Of a stretch of 53,934 nt of DNA, positions 1-11,119 are shown piece by piece. The notes under the pieces are model-generated. The model ran no database searches. It was not told the origin of the DNA and saw only the letters and a list, made by a program, of their open reading frames with translations. The position numbers and the translations under genes are program-made. Every line of letters starts with the position of its first letter. Positions within the stretch are counted from its first letter, which is position 1. The DNA is from Flammula alnicola (taxonomy: Eukaryota > Basidiomycota > Agaricomycetes > Agaricales > Strophariaceae), in assembly GCA_015499995.1 (NCBI GenBank), contig JADNRV010000328.1, positions 1 to 53,934 of the forward strand, given 5' to 3'.

Positions 1-1044
1 GTAATACCATATTTGGAGAGTTCGCTAGCTATGATCATGGATAACTAATCTGCACCTTGTAAATGGATTGGTGGACTGAGGAACACAAACCAGCGGATTG
101 AGTGAGACCTCGAACTGCAAATTTGGTAGAGCTATAAGCGCCCAGGTTCTGGAGGCCTTGAAGCAACAAAAGGTCCAATGATATTTGGTTTACACCTAGA
201 ATGTGTGGCGCACCTTGCTTCCCTGCTATAGATGACGCCCCAATAATTCTTCCACCTCTGCCCTGTTTAATCATTTGTGACGCCGCATATTTATAACAGA
301 AGAAAACTCCGTCGACATTGACAGAATAGAGCCGGTGGAATTCCTCTGTCGTAGCTGGATACCCAAGCATCGTCAGGGATGGGAATGAAGGTTGGAGGGA
401 CATCACGTACTCTCAAATAGAGGTTTAGTTACGCATACTGTACTATTTCGACCGATCGTTCACGCCTTGTGATGCGTGATGCCAATAGTTCACTGGCATC
501 GGTGTTCATAACCAGCCGTGATGCGTGACGAAACAAATTTTTTGCTCAAATGTTCACAAATTAGCGCGAAGCGCCCGAAAAAATATATTTTACCTGCAAC
601 TTTCAATTTCGGCGATGTTCACAGGCCCTTGTGATGCGTGACGAATTGCATATTTGTTCAGTTCACGACCCCCTGTGATGCGTGACGTGAACGATCGGTC
701 GAAATAGTACAGTATACCAGCATTAGCAACTATCTTCAAAACGAATATTATCAGACGAGTTTTATGGCCTCTAACAAATGCAATGCACGTACCACATCGA
801 GGCTCCCCATATTCTTCACAACATCAGTGATCATGGAGGCCACCTCATTCTCTACAGAGACATCCGCCAGACAAACGAAGGATTCTTTTCCATTGGATGA
901 TATCTCATCCCGAAGCTCCTCTAATGCATTTTTCTTGGATGGTATATCATTGAGGGCGACACGAAATCCATCCTGCGAGAGGCGGATTGCGATAGCTCTT
1001 CCAATCCCTTGCGATGCCCCAGTGATTAATGCGACTCCTGGCAT
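1..1044 (-). pseudogene. Short-chain dehydrogenase/reductase, copy 1, split by a transposon and cut by the window edge
   Basis: NAD(P)-dependent SDR of the acetoin/diacetyl-reductase-like group; the substrate cannot be told from sequence. The start at 1044 gives MPGVALITGASQGIGRA, with the TGxxxGIG cofactor motif at residues 8-15. Exon 1 ends in LDV before a GTACGT donor. Exon 2 gives VANAGI, then is interrupted after its isoleucine codon by the TA-flanked element at 438-712. Beyond the element the same frame resumes as CVTKPLFES. Later exons carry TTEEFHRLYSVNVDG and the active-site stretch YSSTK; a last visible exon reads ELSKYGIT at the left edge. Removing the element plus one TA restores the exon exactly, so the insertion looks recent. 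As it stands the message would carry 275 extra bases with stops, unless they are spliced out. It is a tandem paralogue of the next two genes. Confidence 0.85.
438..712. mobile_element. Miniature inverted-repeat element (MITE), TA target site
   Basis: Perfect 27-bp terminal inverted repeats lie at 438-464 and 686-712 (outer end CTGTACTATTTCGACCGATC), flanked by TA at 436-437 and 713-714. No coding capacity is seen in 275 bp. Inside are four copies of a roughly 22-27-bp unit made of GTTCAY, a short spacer and GTGATGCGTGACG, at about 458-480, 504-530, 617-643 and 661-687. The first and last units overlap the inner ends of the terminal repeats. The TA duplication fits a Tc1/mariner-type (or other TA-specific) transposase acting in trans; the family assignment is inference. 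Confidence 0.88.
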
Positions 1045-1493
1045 AATGAAGAGAAAAAACAAAGACTGCGGGATGATCTTGCGTTACTCTGATTTATGTA
1101 CTCTAGGAAAGCAGATAAGCATCTAAAGTATTTAAGATGCTTCTACTAAGATGCATCCGCAGACCGCGCGAGAAACTTTCCAGGAATTCCGGTGCGACCT
1201 CTCCATCTAGGATCATGAGACGGGAAAGGCCTCCTGCCAGACCGGTAAGATGGGTAATGTGACTTCATGCAGCCGACGGCATTAATCGTTTGAAAAGTAG
1301 TAACTCACCTTAAACTTTATTTCGAGTTCTGCCGGTCCACGTCAAATTTCAATCTCTGGACAACGTTAAGCAATTTAAAGGCATTGATCATCAAGTCACT
1401 GTAGTGACTGTATTGATTGATTGTATGGTGGCACAGGCACTGACAGAGCCTGGCACATGAACCCGCTAAGTTTGCGGGAAAGCATACTGGTGG

Positions 1494-2761
1494 CTAATCA
1501 AAATACATCCCTCCGTTGATAGAAACCTACTCAAGGCGTTCATATAATAGTGGTCAGGTTTAAATGATTACGCACGCTTTGCCCTATTGGATGGGGATTA
1601 CTTCGCGTCCAGACAAACGTGTGAGAGACAGAAACACACCTGTGATCGAACCTGCGTCTTTGGACACGAGATATGAGACCAAGCCTGCAATTTCATCGGG
1701 CGTTACGTCTTTTCCAATGGCCGAGTTTTGAGCCATGGCAGATTCATCCACCTGTCATAAGATCTGTTAGCGAAAAAATAGCTTCGAGTTGCCGGCATAT
1801 ACTTGTTTTGTACGGAGTAGGTCCGCAATGTCCTTGCGTAGCTCTTCAACTGGAATAGAGTCAGAATATACGGAACACAGTAGCAAACCGACGCGAACTC
1901 ATGACAGTGTCGACAGGGCCTGTTGACCTGTTAAAATGCAGTTTCAGATGGGTATGATTCTCTCACGTACCTGGAGCATACGCATTGACGGTGATGCCGT
2001 ATTTTCCAAGTTCCAAAGCTGTTGTTATGTGAATGTAGCTCACAACTATCAACATCTTCAGATCTGTGAAAAAAGGACTTACCGGCAGCTTGGGTCAAAC
2101 CACGGATAGCAAACTTTGAAGCAGAGTAAAGGCTCAGCATCGGCCAAGCTTGGAAAGCAAATCAACGCTCTAAGGCTGTCTTGATACTTCCGATAGAAAT
2201 AGAAAGTACCTTGCTTGCCTGCGAGAGACGAGGCTCCTATTATCCTCCCGCCGCGTCCTTGTTTGATCATTTGCCTAGCTGCGTACTTGTAGCATAGATA
2301 AGTGCCAGTAACGTTGGCAGAGAGAATGCGCTGGAATTCTTCGACGGAGGCTGTTTATAGTCGTGAATAAGAATTTGGGTCTCGGGCTCTTGAAAGAACA
2401 CACTTTCGATGAACGGTTTTGTGATACATATACCAGCATTCGCAACCATCTATAGAAATACGGCAATGTAAGAGCGCAAAACCAAGGAATAAACGTGATT
2501 TGTGGCTTACGACGTCTAGAGCACCAAACTGGTTCGCCACATCGTTGATCATTTGTTCGACTTTCGCGTCTGCCGACACATCGCCGACGGCAACCATAGC
2601 CTGCTGTCCACTCTTCATGATATCCGTCCGTAAGTCCTCCAGTCGATCTCGTTGAGACGGCAAATCATTCAAGCAACGGTAAAGCCGTCGCGGGATAGGC
2701 GAAGAGCGATGCTCCTGCCAATTCCTCGCGATGCACCTGTGATTAACGCAATACCGGGCAT
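1494..2761 (-). CDS. Short-chain dehydrogenase/reductase, copy 2, with one frame break in exon 1
   Basis: Tandem paralogue of the SDRs on either side. It starts MPGIALITGASRGIGRS (cofactor motif TGASRGIG), later MVANAGICITKPFIES, then SVEEFQRILSANVTGTYLCY, the catalytic YSASK, and ELGKYGITVNAYAPG. It ends in VSINGGMYFD before a TAG at 1494-1496, the usual SDR C-terminus. At least seven short exons are needed. After DGFTVA the frame runs into TGA near 2672, while the next frame continues LNDLPSQRDRLEDLRTDI in perfect register with the other copies. One base is missing, probably one T of a T run. It is either a young pseudogene or a sequence error; everything downstream is intact. Oxidoreductase of unknown substrate, probably cytosolic. 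Confidence 0.85.
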
Positions 2762-3104
2762 TGTGACTCCAGTGAATTGAATTACAATGAGTTTGGTTAC
2801 GAGCTTCCCTTTATATAAAGAAAGTCGCAAGCTTGACATAATAAATGGACGGCAATTCTTTTTTGCCGAATCACAAGGGGTGCCATTCAGGATAAGTATA
2901 TTTTTGACGATCTACAATGATCCGAATAGCAGGAATGACCAGAAGGAAGCTGAAGGAGCCATCCAGCCATGGATAGTTGTTCCAATTGTGCGATATTCAA
3001 CTGCCTAATAGAATGTTAGCCTGATGCAACCTTTGGCGAGTTAGACTCTTACCCTATATACAATGTAGAAGAAACGAGAGCGAGACTACTTAGATCCATA
3101 TCAT

Positions 3105-4384
3105 TCAATTGAAATTACGTCCTCCGTTTATGCCGATCTTCAGGAGGGTCAACTGGCGAAGACAATGAATATGAATCCTTGAAGGTACGTACAGTTTGAC
3201 CTAGAACGAAATACATATAAGTCAACTCCCTCCGCAAGTAGTCATGATATAATATCTTACCAGTAACAAAATGAGACTCCTTCGAGGCGAAGTAAGATAC
3301 GACCCCGGCAACATCTTCAGGCTTTCCGATATAGCCGACGGGAGCACGCTGCGCTTCCTGTATCGTGCATGCTTTCCATTAGATGCGAAATAATGTCAAA
3401 CATTTAGAAATAATCACAGCCGCGAAGACACCTTCTCGATCGCCTATGGAGTCCCCAACGGCATTCACTGACAGTGAGTGCAATCGTCAATATAGATCTA
3501 ACGTCGAACAAGAAGCTTTCAATACTCACACATAGGGGTGACAACCGCACCTGATATAGTGACATCAATACAGCGCCACAACGAGAAGGATCACAGCCAT
3601 ACCGGGGGCATAAGCATTTACAGTGATCCGATGTTTTCCTAGTTCACTTGCTGATTCATTTTCAACGATTAATCGCGCATCGCACATGGTACCAACTTAC
3701 CAGCAGCCTGCGTAAGACCACGGACGGCAAATTTAGTCGAGCTGTATGCTGATAGGAGAGGTGTTCCTGCGGCCACATGGTTTTAACATGTGATGAAATG
3801 TATCAGTGGTGGTAGTTCGACATACCTTCTTGGCCTGCTCCAGAGCAAGCGCCAATGATGCGGCCACCGCGACCTTGTGCGATCATCGCTTTGGCAGCAT
3901 ATTTATAAGCGAAAAAAAGTCCGCGCGCGTTAATGGTGAAGATGCGATCCCAATCCTCCGTGGTGGCTGCAGGTCATCGAATGAGTATTGAGCAACCCTA
4001 ACTCTCAAACGAATAAACGTTACTGTCTAAGAATGGCTTCACGATACATATGCCTGCATTAGCAACCATCTGCTCGACCAAGCATGAGTACAGATGAGAT
4101 TATGAATCAATGGTACGGGCACTCACGACATCTATTCCACCCAAGTTGTCCACGACTCCGTCGATCAGGGATTTCACCTCAGTCTCTACGGAGACGTCGG
4201 CAACATGAACATAAGCTCGCCTCCCTTTCTCAGTTATTATCTGACTGAGATCATCAAGTTCCTTTTTTTTGCTCGCCGCATCGTTGATCGCGACATCAAA
4301 TCCATCGTCGGCGAGGCGGAGGGCGATGGCTCTGCCAATTCCTTGCGCCGATCCTGTGATGACTGCGATGCGTCCTTGATTCAT
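3105..4384 (-). CDS. Short-chain dehydrogenase/reductase, copy 3, intact
   Basis: Complete-looking SDR, acetoin/diacetyl-reductase-like. Exon 1 starts MNQGRIAVITGSAQGIGRA (TGSAQGIG cofactor site), followed by the conserved DVSVETEVKSLID and GGIDV before a GTGAGT donor. Then come MVANAGICIVKPFLDS, an exon with FFAYKYAAKAMIAQGRGGRIIG, the catalytic AYSSTK, ELGKHRITVNAYAPG and EAQRAPVGYIGKPEDVAGVV. The last exon gives IGINGGRNFN and a TGA at 3105-3107. About eight exons with short GT..AG introns. It is the only one of the three tandem copies in which I see no frame break. All three lie head to tail, so the cluster arose by local duplication. The substrate is not readable from the sequence. Confidence 0.85.
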
Positions 4385-5332
4385 GAAGAAAGCGAAGTAT
4401 ACGATGACTGGTGGGGGGGAGTGTGTGGCTTAGGCAGTATCGGATTCTGAGTCCAGTTATAAGCCTTAGCCCTGCAACTGTGCCTCACTGGTACTGTTCT
4501 TGGATATCCTGCGGGTCCTAGAAAACCGCGAAAAGTCGAGGATCAACGTAACATTGCGAAGGTTCGCTTGCAAGCCAGGACCCATGATAATAGTGGCAAG
4601 GCGACCCTGACAAGGTTCGGACAGATTTTCCGTTTCCTGGATAAACGAGGGCTTCGTGAAAATTTTGCCTTGATTTTGCTCGGATTGCGGAGGGTGGCCT
4701 CGAAAATGCGTCCCCATTCGTATTACTAAATGTGACCATGCGGGGTTGCACGGTTCAAATGCACCAGACGACGGTAGTATGTAGATAGAATCCTTGCCAT
4801 AAAAAAATGGCATCAAAGCGCAGTGGCTACGAGACAGCTCAGAAGACGGAATTGTTGCCATCAAAGTTCAAACCTTTGCGGTAATTCGGACTCCGACCTG
4901 AAGGCGCAAACGATCCAGTGCGTATTCAGCCGCGAAAACATACAAAGGCTGTAGAATGGCCACACAGAAATTCCAACGTTTCAATGGATATCGATGTCAC
5001 AGTGGCCGAAACTCACTGCCGAATCGTCGGCGAGGTGGCGTGTGAGTGATCTTACATAAGCCCATCTTTGGTGGCAGTGCACGCTCTATGTAAGACACCG
5101 TAGGTCGGGGTCATTCATTTCGGAGAGAACGCCGACCAGCGTTTGGACCCTTCAACAGGTCAGCTAAATATTCAGTTAATTCTAAGCATTCAAGTTTGTA
5201 TTTGGTGTTTGAACGGCCGCGGTCTCAAAGAGTTTGAAATGTTCACATTAAAATGTGCCCTTACAATACACCATGCCCAGTACGGTCATAGTTTCCTTGA
5301 TCATCTCGAGAGAATCCACCCTCATAAGTACT
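4385..5332. other. Intergenic, no gene recognised
   Basis: Upstream flank of SDR copy 3. A TATAA-like stretch on the minus strand near 4455-4460 could serve that gene. Open frames here (for example 4466-4864 on the minus strand) show no motif, no supporting splice sites and no family resemblance. Confidence 0.4.
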
Positions 5333-6020
5333 AGCGATGAGCTGGGATGATGTCGGACACAGTGTTGGCATGTACTGGGTGGGTCGTGTACATCCACCCC
5401 CACGTTTTAGTGGGTACCCTCATGGGTGCCCACGTCCCACAATCGTGGGCATGGGTATTCCCACGCGCACCTCCCGGGAGTTTAGTACCTCACGTGACAA
5501 GGTACTAAGTTCTGGAACCGTACGGATGCCGGGGCGGGGTTGCCGATTAGGGAAACACCTGCAGTTCGAGTAGATAGGCCTTGTCCTGGCAAAATTTCGC
5601 GAGATCGATGTTGTCTGTAGCATTCGGGTTAATTAGTTGATGTATTCAATGCAGAAAATTGGATTCTCGTTCATAGTAGACTCCGCAGATATGCCATTGC
5701 ATCAACTACTACTTAGATCTTGATGCAGAAGGTGATCCTGTTGATTTTGAGGAAGGGAACATCCGTATACGCCCCTCCATACTGTAGAATACTACCCTAT
5801 GAACAAATTTGCATGTTACATCGCGATACAGTCGTGCAGAATCGTTGATTTCTCAATGATGTCGCGCCTCCCCCCACGCTGTTTCCTTATCGGGCTATCC
5901 CATGCCCACACATGATCGTGGGTGTACACATTTTCGTGGGGGTGTGGGCATACCCGTGCACATCCACAGTACATGCCAACACTGGTCGGACACGACCCAA
6001 TAAGACCCCAGCAAATCGCT
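5333..6020. mobile_element. Foldback element with long, imperfect inverted arms
   Basis: The left arm (about 5333-5475) and right arm (about 5880-6020) are inverted copies of each other. Ends read AGCGATGAGCTGGG and, reversed, AGCGATTTGCTGGG. Inside, GTGTTGGCATGTACTG is shared exactly, followed by CCCCCACG and GTGGGCATGGG. Both arms are rich in GTGGG/CCCAC. The roughly 400-bp centre has no coding signal. No clear target-site duplication is seen, so the mechanism and exact ends are uncertain. It could be an old DNA transposon remnant. Confidence 0.6.
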
Positions 6021-6467
6021 GTAGATGGAGGGCCCTGGGTTCGAGGCTTCGAATGCGTTGCATTAAGAATAAATTCCTCACGGGGAGGCGCTGATCGTCC
6101 ATTCATTGCTTAATGCGTCATATAGCTTGGGAAAGAATTGACAATCAAGGAGAAGGACAATGATATCACCGTTTTCTGATTAAATAAATCCAACGGAATC
6201 GATATCGATACTTAGCACAATCTGCATTTGCACCTGCTTTGCTTTCAGCCCTAGGTGACGGTCTATTTTATGAATACCTAGGTCTATTACTCGAGTACAT
6301 TCTCGCCAATCTTTCGGAGTCTGCTGAATTGGAATATGGCAGACTGACCCCATCGGAATCGGACCGATGGAAGAAGATTCGACAACCGAAATAAAGTCTC
6401 TCGTTCTATGTATATACAAAAATTATCATGAATTTGTAGGGCAAAATTGTTCTGTTCGAGAAATGTT
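6021..6467. other. Intergenic, no gene recognised
   Basis: Spacer between the foldback element and the 3' end of the quinone reductase. It starts with a short run containing GGGTTCGAGGCTTCGAA that resembles a tRNA B-box, but no matching A-box or cloverleaf can be drawn. Confidence 0.35.
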
Positions 6468-7562
6468 CTAGAAAGCGACCTTGCTAACAATCTTGTAGAA
6501 GGATTCGCCTTGGATGGTGGCGACCTCGAGCTCAAGCGCCGACGGTTGGCGAGACCCATCCGGTCCAGAAAAGGTTCCAGCACCCCACGGAGAGCCTGTG
6601 GCAGGATTGGATTAGCGACCATCAAAGATTGCCGAAAATAATGGGAGAAAGAGGACATCGTTGTCGAGGGGGAAGGGAAAGAGTACTCACCACCGCGCAC
6701 TTCGCTGAGATTGCTCAATTGTGCGAAGGCATGCGAGTAACCGAAGGGAACATAGAGGATACCGTGGTGAGTAAAGGTCGAGAGGGTGGCGAGGGCGGTC
6801 GACTCCTGTCCCCCTCCGGCGCCGGCAGTGGAGATAAAAACGCCTGCGTATTTTCCTGCAAGCTTACCACCTGCCCAGAGCGCGCCGGTAGAGTCCCAGA
6901 ATGCCTGGATGGTGGGTAATGCGGCCTATGTTAGGTCTTCTATTCATTATCGCATAAATTAATTATCCGTACCTTCCACTGTGCGGGCATGTTACCATAA
7001 CGGGTAGGGATACCGATTATGAAGGCATCGAAGGTGACGAGGATGTCCGGGGTGATGATAGGGTAGTCGGGTTTTGCAGGAGCGTACATCTTTGTGAGGA
7101 TTTCCTGCGGGAGTGTCTCGGCCACTCTGATATAATGATAATCAATGCCGATGAGAAGTTAAGGTAAGGAACCGGCTCACTGGTAAATCTCCGCTTTCCC
7201 TCCTGCCTTCTCAACGCCAGCTTTCTCAGCTTCGGCCACTAGCGGACGAGTCAGTTCAAACGAAACGCATGTTTAGAGGCAGACTTACGTTTGGCGACAT
7301 GACCGTACATCGAGTAGATGATGATGGCGACCTTAGGAGGAGACATTTCTATAGGAGCTTCAGAGGTGACTGGAGGTAATGTAGGAGGGAGATTTGCAGG
7401 AGCTGTAGATGCTGAGAGTGGGGCGGTTGGTTGTTCGGAGGCAGCAGCTGGCTCGTCTTTTGTAGTTTTCGCCTTCTCTCCGCTTCCGGTAGATTTCGAT
7501 TTTGTATCTTTATCAGCATTGTCAGCAAAATTATTCTTCTGCTTTTTGCTTGGGAAACACAT
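6468..7562 (-). CDS. NAD(P)H:quinone oxidoreductase, WrbA/Pst2 type
   Basis: Flavodoxin-fold FMN enzyme that reduces quinones by two electrons, protecting against quinone redox cycling; in wood- and litter-decay fungi this family acts as benzoquinone reductase. The N-terminus [15 protein letters not shown] and the next 70 residues are low complexity (K, S, T, P, A), not part of the fold. The Cys2 and basic start may allow membrane attachment (inference). The core begins [15 protein letters not shown] (flavodoxin phosphate loop). It continues [65 protein letters not shown] and [16 protein letters not shown], and ends KIVSKVAF before a TAG at 6468-6470. Five or more exons with short introns; no frame break seen. 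The extended N-terminus is longer than in bacterial WrbA and resembles fungal Ycp4/Pst2/Rfs1-type proteins. Confidence 0.9.
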
Positions 7563-9382
7563 GTCGGAAAATGGACGAGAAGGAGACTCCGAGGCCCCTG
7601 CTTGTTGCGATGAAAGCGTCCTTGGTGGCGTAGGTCTTACTTATACCTTTGAAATCCATCAAGATCGCCGTCAGTTGCTGGGGTTCTGGTGGGTACAGGT
7701 GGGATAAAATAGACGAATCTGAGCGTGATCGTCTGAAAATGGGTCGACTCAACACACACATCTAGCGACCAAGCGCAACATCCGCGCACTACCCCCCTAA
7801 CATTATCATATATGAAATACGAGGAGTTCTGGAGGATGACTGAATCGTATGTTGTAACCTCATAATATAAGAGGTTTGGACGAGTTAATAAGCTGAAAAC
7901 TGCTGAAAGTCATGGAGGACCACGTCGTGCCCTTTCGTGCCTGATAAACATAGTAGCCGTACTCACTTCCCAAGTCCGAGGGGCGGCAAGAATTCCGCGT
8001 GCGATGGTGTGCTCATCGCTCGCGCGATACCTTTGCCATATGTGGAAGGTCTTGGTGTCTAAATGGGTCTTTGTACATTCCAAGGCGGCAAATAAATTCA
8101 TTCCAATTTATGCAGTTCCAGGCAGCTCCAGTCTCCAAGTAAGCACTATTACGCGGGGCTTACACTTGGCTTACAAGGCTACTTCATGTTCAAGTAATTA
8201 ACGCTTATTAACGCCTGTTTCTACAATCTTGCTATATAATACGCGGTCTCAATGGACTTCTATGGAGACAGGAGATTGTAGCGGTGCTCACTATTCAATT
8301 CTAACCGGGGTGCTTTGAAGAAAATTTTTTCCAAGCGCCCCAGGTAGAATTGAATATTGAAACACTCAGATACAAGAATCTCGTAAGACAACCACAGGAG
8401 TTTCTCAATGTTACCTCGCCGAAGCGCTTAAGTATCTCTTCTGGCAGATGGATATTTTTATCTTCTGGCAAATCACCCTATTTTTAATGCAGAAATGTTG
8501 TCAAAGTAAACATGGGGTTTGAGGAGACGCCGGCGGAGGTAGCTATCCTGGCTGATTAGTCATTGAATGGGGAGAATTTTGGATTTCGCATAGTTAACAC
8601 GGATGCAACATAACCTACGTATTAAGAGTGCTGGGTCGAAAATCGCAGCTAGTTGGAAAGTTATTTTGCAAGTAACGAGAACCATACGCAATCCTTAACA
8701 TTTAACTCTGGTAAAGTCCGACGTTTCAAGTTATTAAGCGAGCTCAGAGTAGCAAATTACCCGGAACATAGCCAGTTCCTGCCAATTCGGTGTGAGGTTC
8801 TCCATCATCGAATGGCAAAGAAACACTACCCCGACGTTTCATGGCTTGTTAATAAAGGCTATGCCATAACCTCAGACTATTTAAAGATGCATTGGAAGCT
8901 ATCGTTATCGAGAGTCTGTGCTGATTGCAAGTGCGCGCGTGGGGAGGCGTGGGGGTCTCGAGAGTCTGCGAGTCGGAGAAGGCACGGGAGCGCGACGCGA
9001 CGCGTTTCAGTCACGTGTGATTACTCGTGTTTTTTTGTTCATCACCTAATTTCATTTTACAATCTGAACAAAACCGCATACCTTTCGATGTTCATTGTCA
9101 ATCTCATGTTTCAACTTGGTTTCAACTGACGTTGTAAACTCAAGTGAAGACCAATTTCCCGGGTTCTCGTGCTTTAGAGGTACTTTATAATACTTTTTTT
9201 TTTTCAAAATTTCCCAACTCACTACAAGTAGTTAGACGGATAATTTTCCAACCAGCCTACTGATACCTTTTAGGTCGATATTGAGCGTATAGCGGGAACC
9301 TCAATTTGGCACAGGACAGTCCTACAGGAATTGGCTCAATGTAAGTAAATCCAAGTCCAGATGCATTTGCGATGACTTGGAC
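7563..9382. other. Intergenic, about 1.8 kb, no gene recognised
   Basis: Holds a hairpin at 8288-8360 (listed separately). A 158-codon open frame at 8653-9129 on the plus strand has no motif, signal peptide or splice support, and I do not call it. GC-rich text around 8930-9010 is followed by an AT-rich tract with a T run near 9190-9205. Promoters of the two divergent flanking genes must lie here. Confidence 0.4.
8288..8360. repeat. Short near-perfect hairpin
   Basis: Arms at about 8288-8318 and 8330-8360 are inverted copies with only a few mismatches (shared TATTCAATTCTA and GGGG.GCTT) around an A/T-rich loop. It lies in an intergenic region. It could be a tiny foldback element or a transcribed hairpin; no flanking duplication is obvious. 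Confidence 0.55.
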
Positions 9383-11119
9383 ATGACGCTTTCTCGTTCT
9401 GCACAGATGACAACCCTCCAGCGCCCAAGATTCGAACCTCTGCAATGCGATTCGTCGCAGAAAGCTTTATGTAATGGATGGACACCACTCCTGTCTTGCG
9501 TAGCGGGTTTTCCTATCGAAATCGTAAGCTGTATCGAATCGCTCGCTTCTCCACACGTAACGCTGATTTCTTCTGTGAGATCAGTTCGAGATAGCTATAA
9601 GCCAACTAATTCATCACCCCGAGTACAATTCCACACTGATTTTGCGTTCTGAAGTCATATCCGACACCACAGCCAACCTACCAGAGTCACTGCCAACATT
9701 CGAAAACTTCCAAGCCATCCGATGCATCCATCGCAAACTGCTTCCAAGGAGACCTGGTCGGGATCCTGCTCTGGAGCAATACTGCACTCTCTACGGAGAA
9801 TCGACAATGGATATCACAATTCCAGATACCCTCGTACTTACCCCTATCGTGGAACAAGGATTATCTCTGCCATACTATCACCCAGCCGTCTCCCATCTGG
9901 CATTCCGATACCTCGCTTCCGACCCTCCGACCCTACGTATAGACGTCGCTCCTCTACCTGGCACGTCGACAGACCCCAACGCCAGGCTGTACCGCACATG
10001 TCTTGCCCTTCTCGAAACACTGCACAGATACGGATGGGGAGCCCTGACAAACTACAAGAAACGCGTCAATCACGACTGCCTGGTACCCCGAGAGCCATAC
10101 CAGGATCTGTATTTATTGATGAGGGAGAGACATAAGCACCTGGTCGATACATGGCAGGAGGTAACAGATCCGCTGAAACATGTGTTCGAGGTGTGTATTT
10201 GTGGGACTTCTCGTGCTTTTGCTGATTGATGGATAGGATATCGGGATTGCCACGTATCTCATGCTCCTGTGGAAAGATACTTTTTCTTCAGATAATGAAA
10301 ATAATCTAGTAGATGCGGCGGAGCCCTGGAAGTCGTGGCCACGTCCACCAGGGGGATTCCTGGACATCGGGTGAGTTACACCTTCTCTTCCTGTTTAAGT
10401 TGCTGTCTAACCTTTGTACACGAAAGATGTGGCAACGGACTGCTAACCCATATACTCGTCAGTGAGGGCTACGAGGGCTATGGTCTCGATCTGCGCGCTC
10501 GAACCTCTTGGAGCCATTACCCCGAATCGACCCAGGCGGCTCTGCGAGTCCTCGCCTTCGATCCAACTGCCGATCCCGCCTCAAATACCTATTTCAAGCC
10601 CGGTGCGTTCATTATTGGAAACCACGCCGACGAATTGACACCCTGGGTTCCTGTACTATCGACGTTGCACAAATCATCAGGGTACATGTCGATCCCCTGC
10701 TGCTCGTGGGCCTTTGATATCAAGTACGAACGGTCATCAACCCCGACGTTCCCAATACCCCATGAAGACTTCGCGGACTCATTGAACCTGGGCGGGGAAG
10801 GGAGCAACAAGAGCTCGTATTCGATGTATCGAATTTGGCTGGCTTCGTTGAGTCTGCATTGTGGTTGGGAGGTGGAATGTGAGACGTTGAGGATTCCGAG
10901 CACGAGGAATTGGGCGATCATCGGTGCGTAAATAAATGTCTTATCAGTTCGTAGTTGGCATCTTTCAAAGTTAATCATGGACTTTTTATAGGTCGGCGGC
11001 GACTGACGTCCATGCCGGATGATGAAGCACTATCCAACGTAAATGCTGTCATTCGGGATGTCAAGAACAGAGGACTCTTTAAAACACGAAAGCCAGAAGG
11101 AAAAGCTGGTGATCATTGA
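9383..11119 (+). CDS. TRM44: tRNA (uridine-44-2'-O)-methyltransferase Trm44
   Basis: SAM-dependent enzyme that 2'-O-methylates U44 of tRNA-Ser in the cytoplasm. Five exons fit: to 9556, 9624-10190, 10237-10370, 10427-10923 and 10992-11119. The first junction gives SLASPH/YNSTLILRSEVISD, the typical Trm44 N-terminal region. The SAM motif, FLDIGCGNGLLTHILVSEGY, spans exons 3-4, followed by GYGLDLRARTSW, the family hallmark. Later conserved parts are FIIGNHADELTPWVP and FFSIPCCSW-like YMSIPCCSWAFD. The C-terminus reads GRRRLTSMPDDEALSN ... GLFKTRKPEGKAGDH. Two in-frame ATG codons (9383, 9407) give about 499 or 491 residues; 9407 (MTTLQRPRFEPL) looks the likelier start. No frame breaks are seen. 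Confidence 0.93.

Noticed and set aside
6030..6065. tRNA or SINE fragment near GGGTTCGAGGCTTCGAA
   Set aside because: Only a B-box-like word; no A-box, cloverleaf or poly(A) tail.
8653..9129. 158-codon plus-strand open frame
   Set aside because: No motif, signal peptide, splice support or family resemblance; composition not gene-like. Most likely a chance frame in a long spacer.
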